Assembly (NCBI RefSeq): GCF_008831285.2
Contig: NC_045151.1
Location: 4,771,544-4,835,543 of the forward strand
Source of the DNA: Nymphaea colorata
Taxonomy: Eukaryota > Streptophyta > Magnoliopsida > Nymphaeales > Nymphaeaceae
Reading direction: 5' to 3'
Length of the DNA stretch: 64,000 bases
Positions 25,601 through 36,151 of the stretch are shown here, piece by piece. How positions within the stretch are numbered: the stretch's first letter is position 1; each line of letters opens with the position of its first letter. Below the pieces are notes generated by a model. It saw only the letters and a list, made by a program, of their open reading frames with translations. It searched no databases and had not been told where the DNA came from. The translations under genes were made by a program, and so were the position numbers.

Positions 25601-27346
25601 GACACGCAACGACGCAAACAACAACACAAGACGTACCTCAGCCAAACAACTAAACAAACAATAGCTGCGCAGACAGAGGCAGCATAAGTACACTACAGAT
25701 GACGGCAGCTGCGCAGAAGGCTCAGGCAGAAGGCTGCACAGCTGCATAGAAGACTCAATCAGACGACAACAGAGGGGTCGGGCGACTACAGAGGAGTCGG
25801 GCAACCCTCTGGGGACGCAGTAAAGGGATCGGGCGATGTCGGGCGACACAGCAGAGGAGTCTGGCAACCCTCAGACAACTGCAGAGGGGTCAAGTGACGG
25901 TAGAGAGACAGCACGTGCGGCAGTGTCCACTGCTTAGGCGATGGCGGCAACTGCTATGACGTTGGCGGCAACAGCTGTTCAGCAAACAGCTGCTTGAGCA
26001 AAGACGGCTGGCAACTCAGGCGATGGTCACTCAGGCAACAGCAGGCAGACAGCTCAAGCAGAAGAGTCCCAGCAGACGGTGGATATAGCAGACGACGAGA
26101 ACGAGCAGACGGTGAATGGCTTCGATGGTGGACGGCGACCAACTTACGCCTTGCAACTCAGGCGACAGTGGACAGCTTCAATACAAGAACAAAAAATGGC
26201 AACTGTGTGCTCCGATACCATGTAGAAATAGTTGAACCTTGTAGAACAGTAAAATTCGGAGACAAATGTAACGTGGAAAACCCTCAACTCGAGGGAAAAA
26301 AACACGATGGAGAAGATCGGCGCCCACTAGCTGTCGATCTCTCTCTCTCACTTAATTTCCATTCACACCATAATACAAGACATTTAAGGAACATAGTAAC
26401 AGGTCGCAGACCCGACCTAGACATATAGACGTCAACACCTATGATTTGCTTCAATAAAACATATGAGGACCAAGATTAATGGAAGCATATACATCAAATT
26501 TTACAATTAATATTGTAGCTTAAAAAATCGATGTAATCAATTTCACAGAAGCATTATTGAAGAAATTCAGTTTAGAAAGAAAGATAATTCAATTATGAAG
26601 CTGTCAAAAAGGCTGCAAAATGAGTCAAGCAAATTTGAGCTCCACTTGTGATATAAGTTCTAGTACCAAGCTGTACCTGTTTATTTTATGAGTTGAATTC
26701 AGAATAAAAAATATAGTTTCTGAGTTAAGCGTGTTGAGCTGAGCTAGGCATGCTTGACTTCTCATTAAAAAAGCAAATGTGAAAATATGCTCCCTAATGT
26801 AATTACAAAAAGGTGTCTCTGGTTCAAACAGCAAGCCTGTACTGTCAGAAATATGTTTTCTGGTTCATGTCTCATCGCTCTTTTTGTATATGTGAGAAAA
26901 AGATATTATTATGTCTCATCGCTCTTTTTGTATATGTGAAAAAAGGATATTATTATGCATCACTTGGCTAAGCTTGGGGGAGAAGTGGCTCAATCTGAGC
27001 CAAGCTTGTGGTTTCATAGCCTCAAGCCAACCCAGCTTAAGCTAATAGTTTTGGGCTTGATTTATGTTCGAGCCCACATTGGACAAACTGTACTGCATCT
27101 AGTCATCAAAAGCGAACAGGAAAATGGAAAAACTCAAATGAAGCCCCTATATACATATGTCTTGTATGCATGTTCCTTTGTCTAGAGCATATTTATATTC
27201 AAAACATTATCAATCTTCTGTAAGAAAAGTGACATCTTTTAAATGTCCATAAGATAAATTTCATAGAATTTTTTGCTTCAAAAATTCATCTTATATGTAT
27301 GGAAAACATGATTTTGTGTTGATTTATATGTTTTCAAAATGAATCC

Positions 27347-27397
<51 letters not shown>

Positions 27398-30300
27398 TGG
27401 GAGAATAAAATACAAAAAAGGCAAGATATTGTGATACCTTGAAGTTTGAACACATGGTCAAATTGTTACATCATAAACCATTGGTAAAGCTCTTGTAGTG
27501 ACTGTCTTTCAGCAAGCGCTTTCTTAATTTTGAGCCATTCTGACAGGGAGAGAGCCTCCGTACTTGCACCCATATAAGAACCTCTCGGACTAGCTTTTCA
27601 GTTGTTGTATATCCAGTCTGTTTGGGCAATCATCTCTGCTGTTTACCGTTGAGAACTTTCTGCATGGTCTCTTTGCATTTCCACTACATGAATTTTTTCT
27701 GCTGTCATTCTCCCTTTCTTTTTCTCTCAATGTCGTCCACCTTTGTTTACAGGAGGAGGAGCTTGCTGCAAATGGTGCTTTACACTTGAGAGAAAGTAAA
27801 GAAATGGAGATGGGATGTGATAAAACTGCACGTTCCATCACCACAAAAATTGCTGAAGCAATTAAAGAAGTACAGGAAGAGACATCTTTTGAAAGAGAGG
27901 CTGTGAAGATTGAAAAGGAAACGACTGACGCAAAGGAAAACATTCACATTTATTACGACAAAGACCGGAATGTTTCTGTCCATGAAAAAACTGAGAATGG
28001 TCAGAATGCTGCAGAAATGCAACAAAGAATTAGATTACTTGAACTAGATTTAGCAAAAATAAAGGCAGAGATGAAAATGTCAGAGCTTGAGAAATTTGAA
28101 CTGAAAAAAGAGTTAGCAACTACAAGGGTGCAACTTGAGGAGAAGATGAAGCACTCAAATGAGCTGGAACTGAAGCAGAAGTCCCTTGATGAAAAACTTG
28201 AATCAGCTGAAGAACAAATCAGAGAATATGAGCACATGTACTTTTCCCAGAGTGAGGTCCTGCAAGCAGCCCTTAGATCACAAGACACACTTCAGAAGGA
28301 GTTATCTGATGCAAAAGATGCAACAAACAAGTTAACTGCTGTGTTGGAGATCTATTGGCAGAAAACCCAGAGACTAGAACAAGAGGTGAAATCTTCAAAT
28401 GCGGAGCCACAAAAGGCTTTAGAATTGCACAATCTTTTAGGACTCACTACCATGAATGCCAAAGAGATGGAGAATCAAATTAATGCTCTTCAAAAAGAGA
28501 CAGATGAGTTATATGGACAAATTTCTGCTAACCAGCAAGCAGAGAGCACTCCAATATCAGAGCTTTCCATAGTTCAAAATCAGCTTAAGCTTTTAAAAAT
28601 GCAAGAGGCAGAATTGGAGCAACAGATCATCTCCAGGGAAGGAGTTATTTCTCAGGTGGAAGGGCAACTAAATATAACCAAAGAACCAGAAGAGAGGTCA
28701 AAAGGTGACATTTTAGCTTTGGAAAATTTGCTTATAGCATGCAAGAAAGATCTTCAATCTAAAACAACTGAATTAAAAGAGTTAAATCCAAAGCTAATGG
28801 ATGAGAGGAAGAAAACAATCCAGTTGGAAGATAACCTAAAGAATCAAGAAGCCCGTTTCTTGATCATTGAAGAGGAGCTGTCCAATATGACTAAAATGAA
28901 AGACGATGCAGAAGCCACTGTGTCTTCACTTAACCATGAGATTCATCATTTGCAGCAATTAGTCCTTGATCTTGAAACCAAATTAAAGTTTTATACAAAT
29001 AAATCTGCAGAGTCAGAACCACATTTGGAGCAAGCATTGTCACATTTTTCTGAGTTGGAGCAAAAGTTGCATTCTCTGCATATCCTCCATGATGAATCTG
29101 AGATTAGAGCAGGAGATGCCATAAATTTAAACATTGAATATGAGAAGAAGCTTCAAGTCTCTAATGCAGCAAGAGAAGCTGCAGAATCAAAATTTAGAAT
29201 AAATGAACAAGAAGCGACCCATAAAAGGCAGAAGGACCTGGATTGTGGAGAACAGCTAAATCTTCCCACTCTGTGTAGTTCTGAGACAGATAGAAGTGTG
29301 AAAGAATTCCAAGAAGATTCATTTGAGCTGTCTAAGTCTCTGCAACAGGTTAAAGAAGAAAAAGAGCATTTGGAAACCCAAATAAGAGAATACAAAGATA
29401 TGATTGTCTCCTTAGAATTTTCACTCAGTCAATCTTCTCAGAGGAACTCTGAGCTGGAGAAAGGTGTAAAAGGGATGGCAGAGAGATTGGCAGAACATGA
29501 AAACAAGGCCACTGCCACTCATCAAAGATTCCTTGAGATGGAACATCTCATTCAGGCATCACATTCCAAAGCTGAGGATGCAAGAAGAAAGGTAAGAGAG
29601 CTTGAACTACAATTGAGTAATTCAGAGCAGAAAAAGAAGGACCTTGAAGAACATTGCAGATCCATAGAAACAAAATATGTAGAAGTAAAGAACGAATCCA
29701 AGCAATATTCGGATATACTGTCTAAAATCTCCTCTGAACTAGAGGCTTCCATCACAGAAGTATCTAATTTGGAGGTTTCTTCACAAAGTGCAAAAAAGCA
29801 AGAGACAGAACTAATGGAAAATCTAAGAAAGCTATTGGAAGAAAGAAATAGACTTTTAGATGAGATTAGCCACACTGAATTAGTTTTGGGTCGGTCAAAT
29901 CTGAAAGTTAAGGACCTGGAAAGTAATCTGATCACTGCAATGGAGAAATGTGAGGAACACGAGCATCATGCCAACATTACTCACCAGCAAAGCCTTGAGC
30001 TTGAAGAACTAAGTGATATGTCTCAGTCCAGAGCAGATGTTGCAGAAAAAAAAGTAGCCGAGCTAGAAGTACTTCTGAAGAGTTCAAAAGAGAAGGAACG
30101 TGAGTCTGAAGTCCATATAAGAACAATAGAAGAAAAGTTGTTGGATGCAAAAAAAGAATGTGAAGGTTACACCTCCAAGGTTTCCAAACTTTCACAAGAC
30201 CTAGAAGTTTCTCTGGAAAAGGTGTCCAAGTTGGAGCTTGCACAGCAAAATCAAAACATGAAAGAGACCAAGTTGGAGGAACAATTGGCCTTGGTTATCG

Positions 30301-33300
30301 CAGAGAAGGAAATTCTTGAAAACAAAATCGACCAAGTTGAATCTGATCTGAGCTGGTCAACTTTGAGGAACTTGGACTTGGAACAAGAACTGAAAGTGAC
30401 AAAAGAAAAGTGTTCTTATTGTGAGAGTCGGGCCAACATAAATCACCAGAGGTCTCTTGAGCTTGAAGGTCTAATCCAAGTGGCAAACTCCAAAGCAGAG
30501 GATGCAGAAGCGAGGCATGAAAAGTGTGCTTCCAAGTTGTCCAAACTTTCAGAAGATTTAGAGATTTCTCATGCAAAAGGATCAAGTTTGCAGTCCGCTG
30601 TGCAGGATGCAAAGAGAGAGGAAAGAGAGTTAAGGGACCATTTGGCTCTAGTTATAGAAGAGCGAGAGAAATTTGAAGATAAAATCAAACACTTGGAGTC
30701 TGATCTTGATCATTCATCTTTTAAGAAGTTGGACCTAGAACAAGAACTGAAAATTGTCAAAAAGAAATTATCTGAACAGGAGAATCTTGCCAACATGAAT
30801 CAACAGCATTGCCTTGAGCTTGAATACCAACTACAATTATCCAATTCCAAATCAATGGATCAAGAAAAGGAGATAGCAGAGCTCAACCTACTACTAGAGA
30901 ACTCAATGGAAAAACAAAATGAGCTTGTAGAACATTTTAGATCCACGAAAACAAGAAGCATGGAGATGGAAAGTGAATTCAAGCAATGTTCTAAAAAGTT
31001 AGCTGAGATTTCCACAGAACTTGAGGCCTCTTCTGCAAAAGCGCTTAATTTTGAGGTCGCTTTACAAGATGCAGAAGAAAAGGAGAAGGAACTAACAGAA
31101 AGTGTAAAAAAAGTCGTGGAAGAAAGAAATAAGCTTTCTAGTGAGATTAATCATCTTCAATCAGCTTTGCATCAATCAAAACTGAAAACTGATGAACTGG
31201 AAACTGATCTGGTAGTTACCATGGAGAAATGTGTGGAACATGAGTGTCATGCTAATCTCATGCGCCAGCAGTCCCTTAAGCTTGAGGACTTGATCCAGAT
31301 CTCGCACTCCAAAGAACAGCATGAAGAACAAAAGGTGATTGAACTAGAAAAACTGCTCAGGAACTCAAAAGAGAGAGAACGTGAGTTTGAAGAGCAAGTA
31401 AGGTCTATGGACATAGCATTCCTGGATGCAAAAAAGGAATGTGAAAGGTACGCCAACAAAGTCTCCAAGCTCTCACAAGACCTGGAAGCCTCCCTAGAAA
31501 AAGTGTCAATTTTGGAGCTTGCGCAGCATGATGCAGGCATAAAGGAGGAAGGGTTAAAGGAAGATCTAGCTCTGGTTGATGCAGAGAAGGAAAATTTTGA
31601 AAAGAAAATCAAGAAATTGGAAAGTGATCTGGATAAGTCAACTTTAAGGAACTTAGAACTAGAACAAGATCTAGAAGTGATCTCAGAGAAATGTTCTGAG
31701 TACGAAGGTCTTGCCAACGCAAATGAAAAGAGATGCCTTGAGCTTGAAGGGCTCATCCAAATAGCAAATTCCAAAACAGAGGCTGCAGAAGCAAAACATG
31801 AAACATATGCTTCCAAGGTTTCTGAACTTTCGAGCAACCTGGAGGCTTCTGTAGCAAAAGCGTCAAGTTTGGAGCGCTCATTGCATGATGCAAACACTAA
31901 GGAGAATGATTTAAAGGAATATTTGGCTCTTGTTGTGGCAGAGCATGGGAATTTTGAAGATAAAATCAAGCAGTTTGAGTTTGAACTGAGTCAATCAACT
32001 TTGAGAAAGTTGGAGCTAGAACAGGAACTGGAAGCCACAAGGAAAAGATGCAAGGAACAGGACACTGCTAACAGGAATGAACAAAGATGTATAGAGATTG
32101 AACACCAAGTCCAAATGTCTAATATGAAAGCAGAGGCTGGAAAAAGGGAATGTGAAAAGTATGCTACTCAAGTTTCCAAGCTTTCAGAAGACCTACAAGA
32201 TCGTCTAAAGAAAATATCTTTCCTGGAGTCTGCCCTGCGCAATGCAAATGAAAAAGAGAATGATTTGAAGGAAAATTTGCACTTGGACATGCTAGAAAGA
32301 AAACGTTTTGAAGCTAAGGTCATGCAATTGCAATCTGAGTTAGATGATCTGACTGCAAGAAACTCTGACTTGGAGCAGAAGTTTAAAGTTGTCACTGTTA
32401 AATGTACAGAACATGAAGGGAGAACCAGTTTGATTAGGCAGAAAAGCCTTCATCTTGAAGACCTGGTCCAAATATCACAGTCCAAAGCCCAGGATGCAGT
32501 GAGAAAGGTGGGTCATCTGGAGCTACTACTGAAAGAGTCAGTGCAGAAAAACCGTGAATTAGAAGAGGAGCTATCTTCTGCAAGAGCAGAATGTAAGCAA
32601 TATGCTGACAAATTGTCTGAAACCTCTCTGGAACTGGAAGCTTCTTTGGTGAATGCTTCAGCTTTGGAAATTGCACTAGTAGATGCAAATGAAACAAAGG
32701 TAGACCTGCAGCAAAAAATTCACTTCATTACAAAAGAAAAGGAAAAATTAGAAGATGCAACAAATGATTCCAATGCTAAGCTTTCTCAAATGGAGAACCT
32801 TCTGGAACTCTTGCAACATGAGCTGAGGACGACCCAGCAAAAACTTGTCACTGTTGAAAAAGCTGTTGAAGGTGCTGCTAAGAAGGAGATTGAACTTCTG
32901 ATGAAACTCGAAGTCTCCGAGGAGCAGCTCAGTAAGCAGAGATTCATTATTGAACAATCCACTACGAAGTGCCAACTACTGGAATCACAGTTTGCAGAAG
33001 CTGACCTGAAACTCCAAGAAGCAACTGAAAAAATTGCCCTGCGAGACTCTGAAGCCAAAGACTTGATGGACAAGTTGAACGTTCTTGAAAAGCAAGTTGC
33101 CGACTACCAAGAAGAGGCCATGGAAGCATCTGCAGGCAGCAAAACTCTGGAGGCTCAACTGGAAGAACATTTGGCAAAATTGGTTTCTCTGGAAGAAGTT
33201 TGTGATGCATTGAAAAGTAAAGTTTCCGAAGGAGAAAACAAAGCAAAAATGTCAGCATCGGAAAATGAAGTGTTGGTTGGGACAACCATGAAACTCAAAG

Positions 33301-34264
33301 ATGAGTTGAGGACTTACCATGGCAAGATATGCGAGTTGGAACAGATGCTTCAAGCTTTACAGACTGAAAAGGAAGCAATGATGGAAGAAATTGAGTTCCG
33401 TAAGAAAAGTGTAAACGAATTAAATGATAGGCATGCCAAAACTCTGGAACTTTACTCTGCAGCAGAATCTCGCACTTTAGAGGCTGAACAAAAGCTTTAT
33501 GAAGCCATAGAGAGGCACAAGCTCAGGGACAGTGACGCTAAAGAGCTGTACGAGAATTTGGAAGTTATTGAGTCTCAATTAAGAATTTATCAGGAACAAG
33601 CTGCAGACGCAGAAGAGATAATTGAAAATCAAAGGACTCAGATGGAGGAAACATTATCTAAACTGGTACACTTGGAAAGTTTCGTTAAAGAACTTCAAAG
33701 CAGCTACAGCAAACTCAAGGACGAGAATGACGCTCTAGCTGAAACCAATACGAAACTCACGCAGGAATTAACTTCAAATCAGACCCAAATGTCAATACTA
33801 CAGGAAAGTCTCACCTCATCTCAAGCAGAAGCTAATGACATTGTTCGACAACTTGATGAATGCAAGAAGGCCATAGCTGAGTTGAGAGAACAACACGAAG
33901 TCGGACGGAAGAAACTCGAGTCTCAGGTCTGCTGCTTGCTTTTGGCCATGCTTTTAGTACTTCATGTGCACAAAGAACATGCATATCTATCATGCAAATC
34001 AAATGAATCTTTTGGTTTTGCTGGACCAAAAGCCATAGAGTTTTTTATTTACTTTGCCATCATCTCCATAGCCAGCCGCGAAGAATATGAAGCCCTGTAC
34101 ATATAGAAGTCCAGCAAAAATAATAATGCTTATATAGGTATGTGTACAGAAATAGTTATATATATATATATCATTACTTTTTTCTCTTTGTTTTTTTCTT
34201 AATCATCCATTATGATAGATCAACTCTTATTAGATGACAGAGCGACTCTACGAGTCACCATTCA

Positions 34265-34340
<76 letters not shown>

Positions 34341-36151
34341 CTTCCAAAAGTATTTCTTAGAAAACCTTAACCAAAAATTAAAGTAGTTACTAAATTTTTG
34401 GAACAAAAAAAATAAAATATATTTTAAAATGTTTTTAGAAAATATCTTCAAATTCATAACAAGTTGAAGCCGATAATATTTTCAAAATATTGTGTTAATT
34501 TCCAGTATTTTTAGTGATATTAACCCGATGTTTTGAAAATATCGCCATATTTTGTGACTATCATGTGTATGTATGTATAGAAAATTGGTCAGTTTATTGA
34601 CAATTGAACTTCAATTTGCTGCATTACAGTTATCATCCGCCATGAGTGAGAATCACGCCTTAAATGAAATGTATCAGAACGCTCTCAAGGAACTCGAAGC
34701 AGTAAAGTCTGAACTGGAAGATGAACTAAATGAAGGGAAGACAAGAGAAGTCAACCTCTGTGCAGATATTGAGAACCTCCGAGCTGAGGTTGCAGAAAAA
34801 TCCACTCTGCTTTCACGTATTGAGGATTTGGAGCTAGAGTTGGAGTTGTCAGAAAACAAGTTCAAGGAGCAGGTGCACTCTTCTCTTCCACTTTGGTATC
34901 TTATATTTGGTTCTCAGGGACTTCCTTTCTGTTCTTGCTGTTTATTTTTTAATGTATACAACAATAGGTCCATACTGAATGAATATATGTTCATCATACA
35001 AATGAGAAATGAAAGGCCTGATGTCTGCAAATCACGACAGTTCTTTCGTCCTTTTCTATTAAAGAAGATGATGAACTTTTTGTTCCTTGGAGATCCTATA
35101 ACTGTTATAGCCTATTTAGGTGGTTGCGTCCTCCATTCCTGCCTTGTTTAGGAACATAGTTTGTCGACATCATTCCCTCAATTGCTATTAAACTTTACAG
35201 AGGGCTCCATCACGATGTCCCTCATTGAAGTTGAACATTTTGACTGAAGAAGTAATTCATTTTGCAGATGGAGATAGGATCATGGAGCGACTTAGAGAGG
35301 GAATCCTCTCTCAAAAATGCACTGGCGGAACTTGAAGCTAAGGATCATCAAGCATCGGTGCTAGAAAAGCAAATTGAAGAGTACAGAGGCCAACTGGATC
35401 GATCCACCTCAAGTTTGGAACCAAAGGTAATTTTTTTTCCGAGCGTCTTTCTTCTGGCAAGCCAAAAGCGAGTTATACTTTTTTACTACCTCTGGCTTTA
35501 CAGGAAAAAAAAGAGAGAAAAAAACACAAACACTAACCTTTCAAAGAATTTCATCCCAAATTTTTGCAATCAATGGTGTTAAAGGTGGAGCTTCCTTGCA
35601 GAATTAGGCCCTCTGCGGTTATGCTATTTCTTTCCCCAGTTGTAACTTGCATAATGACCTACTTCTTGGCGAGGAAAAGATTAACCTTGTGAACAATGAA
35701 TTGGAATGATGTTAAAGATGGAGTTCACTTGCAGAATTAGGCCCTCTGGGGATATGTTCTTTCTTTCCCTAGTTGTAACATGCATAATGACCTACTTCTT
35801 GGTGAAGAAAAGATTAACCTTGTGAACAATGAACTGGAAGAATTAACGTCAAATCCAGATCAAAGTTATCAACTGGAATAGAAGGTAAAATATATACATA
35901 TATATATATATATATATTACATATGTAGTGGGAGAGTGTGTGTGTGTGATTGGTGCAGCAACACAGACCGTTGACCTATGGTGTTACAGGTGAAGGGAAG
36001 AACGGAGGAGAAGCCAAAAAGAAAAGGAAAAAGGAAAGCAGAGGAGGCAACTCAGGCCGTGGAAGCTTCACCGTTGCTGGGGTTAAAGCTCATATTGGTG
36101 GTAGTATCGGTGTCGCTTATCGTGGGTGTTCTTCTTGGCAAAAGAGTCTAG
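16643..36151 (+). CDS. PICC: PICC/PICL-like long coiled-coil tail-anchored protein (about 2273 aa)
   Basis: Five phase-0 exons fit: 16643-16726, 27753-33926, 34630-34872, 35268-35426 and 35990-36151. The N-terminus MEAQTSSTEAHLEEEIDAKG is acidic, and exon 2 opens EEELAANGAL, leading to FEREAVKIEKETTDAKE, as in the family. Nearly the whole protein is heptad coiled coil. Residues about 614-1732 are eight tandem repeats. Exon 3 contains LRAEVAEKSTLLSRIEDLE. The C-terminus has a basic stretch (EEKPKRKGKRK), then one hydrophobic segment (LKLILVVVSVSLIVGVLLG) ending KRV, a tail anchor. Arabidopsis PICC (At2g32240) and PICL (At1g05320) share this plan, are ER-associated, and PICC is linked to PAMP responses; Arabidopsis PICC is about 1330 aa. 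Automated pipelines often call such proteins myosin- or EEA1-like, but no motor domain exists. Exon 1 is assigned by similarity, phase and splice sites across an 11-kb intron, so it is the least certain part. The intron holds LINE and Copia fragments. Confidence 0.85.
16879..17118. mobile_element. hAT-type MITE candidate
   Basis: Ends read gggtgtctttgatag at the left and gttgtcaaacgcccc at the right, an imperfect inverted pair of the GGGTGTTTG/CAAACGCCC kind seen in plant non-autonomous DNA elements. Length is about 240 bp. No clear 8-bp target duplication is visible. It is within PICC-like intron 1. Confidence 0.35.
18600..20000 (+). pseudogene. LINE reverse transcriptase fragment, 3' half (degenerate)
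   Basis: Broken frames on the plus strand give WIEKVMVCIMIVSYAMVING-like RT sequence. Then come QDDPLLPSLYMYV (usual form RQGDPLSP), LLFADDSMSFCKVDKISL (the FADD catalytic motif of RT) and INNNKSFLVPF. Near 19646 there is a zf-RVT-type segment, VNRCALCKAYVEFCSHLFHH. Frameshifts and stops occur throughout. It is an old L1-type plant LINE remnant in PICC-like intron 1. Confidence 0.8.
20860..22400 (-). pseudogene. LINE endonuclease and start of RT, 5' half (degenerate)
   Basis: The minus strand reads FQIKLIAWNVQVL (usual SWNVRG start of the AP endonuclease). It continues with SEMTWWNNKLGEALSIIDWALVNEAW (TWWNN..I..LDRALVN motif), LLKGDKNSPFFQAL, and SDKALGSDGFTIELFKNFW (usual GPDGF motif of RT). 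Frames are broken. Orientation is opposite to the RT half at 18600-20000. The order (3' half left and plus, 5' half right and minus) is not the twin-priming arrangement, so two insertions or a later inversion are likelier. Confidence 0.8.
22392..22596. repeat. Direct repeat, about 85 bp, 120-bp spacing
   Basis: The text starting ccttttcttaattc and containing agggccaagatgtcttccta, then gaacaactctatcttctgcaa, occurs twice (about 22397-22476 and 22517-22596) with few differences. It lies at the upstream edge of the minus-strand LINE. Confidence 0.8.
24091..24156. repeat. 33-bp tandem duplication inside the Copia element
   Basis: The unit with ctgagcactgtcaaaagagc followed by cataacaacac is present twice in direct succession, downstream of the gag-pre-integrase domain on the minus strand. 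Confidence 0.85.
25129..25553 (-). pseudogene. Copia gag fragment
   Basis: The minus-strand ATG at 25553 begins MAESASSAV. The frame is then broken by a TAG and resumes as TERVAVKASKTENIPV, LRLNKDNYMHWSAAITM, WDTWFIEDNHVKTWIVNSL and TARDMWVILEQMYG. This is the typical Copia gag/UBN2 pattern (LNXXNYXXW start, W...I..S). It is part of the truncated element at 23468-26437. Confidence 0.85.
26221..26437 (-). repeat. Copia 5' LTR (217 bp)
   Basis: It starts TG and ends CA, with the element's primer binding site adjacent at the inner edge. The first ~30 bp (gtagaaatagttgaaccttg) match the 3' LTR stub at 23468-23497, and a third stub occurs at 45182-45207. Confidence 0.9.
26867..26954. repeat. 44-bp tandem duplication
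   Basis: The unit beginning atgtctcatcgctctttttg is present twice (26867-26910 and 26911-26954) with two or three differences. Confidence 0.9.
27352..27396. repeat. (TG)n microsatellite
   Basis: About 45 bp of (TG)n, 360 bp upstream of PICC-like exon 2. Confidence 0.95.
29508..32860 (+). repeat. Coding tandem repeat array: eight 118-154 aa coiled-coil units
   Basis: Repeat starts, each opening AN-x-x-H/R/E-Q-x-S/C-L-E-like, are at 29508, 29970, 30432, 30789, 31251, 31713, 32067 and 32424. Unit lengths in residues are 154, 154, 119, 154, 154, 118, 119 and about 147. The long and short forms differ by 35 residues, five heptads. Units 1/4, 2/5 and 3/6 resemble each other most. This gives a higher-order block of 427 aa (61 heptads; 29508-30788) duplicated as 30789-32066. 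Shared motifs include SLELE-L-Q, SKAED, YASKVSKLS-DLEAS, LALV-AEKE, LESDL--STLR-L-LEQEL and KCSEHE. Confidence 0.9.
34267..34337. repeat. (TA)n microsatellite in PICC-like intron 2
   Basis: About 70 bp of TA between exons 2 and 3. Confidence 0.95.
35578..35884 (+). repeat. Tandem duplicated, exon-like segment in the last PICC-like intron
   Basis: Two ~130-bp copies (about 35578-35707 and 35708-35840) share cttgcagaattaggccctct and cataatgacctacttcttgg. Both can be read as coiled-coil coding sequence: NDLLLGEEKINLVNNELE. Copy 2 continues EELTSNPDQSYQLE and then hits a stop. Copy 1 stops right after NNELE. They look like decayed or alternatively used copies of an exon, not part of the main reading frame. 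Confidence 0.6.

Larger units (their letters stand above)
23468..26437 (-). mobile_element. Ty1/Copia retrotransposon with internal deletion, TSD CCTAT
   Basis: The element runs on the minus strand. The 5' LTR is 26221-26437 (217 bp, tgtaga...tcaaca). It is followed by a primer binding site tggtatcggagc at about 26211-26222, a Copia-type site for initiator tRNA-Met with one change. The gag (UBN2-like) start is near 25553, and a zinc knuckle with HCKKTGHTVEFC lies near 24765. The gag-pre-integrase domain (FLVHNALQVPHIPLNLLSVS) and an integrase core with IHSDVWGPS, FITFIDDYS and FRSDNAREY follow. Sequence after integrase ARTLLSQHHAPKK-like codons jumps straight into the last ~30 bp of the 3' LTR (23468-23497), so RT, RNase H, the polypurine tract and most of the 3' LTR are deleted. 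CCTAT flanks both ends (23463-23467 and 26438-26442). Stops and frameshifts make it dead. Confidence 0.9.

Noticed and set aside
27786-33926. Myosin heavy chain (motor protein) annotation for the long coiled coil
   Set aside because: There is no P-loop or motor domain anywhere in the protein. The similarity is only heptad composition, while the N- and C-terminal features fit the PICC/PICL family.
33927-34106. Extension of the long PICC-like frame beyond 33926
   Set aside because: The frame stays open by chance into intron 2. Family similarity ends at ESQ before the donor gtctgc and resumes at 34630 with LSSAMSENHAL, so the tail CCLLLAMLLVLH is not coding.
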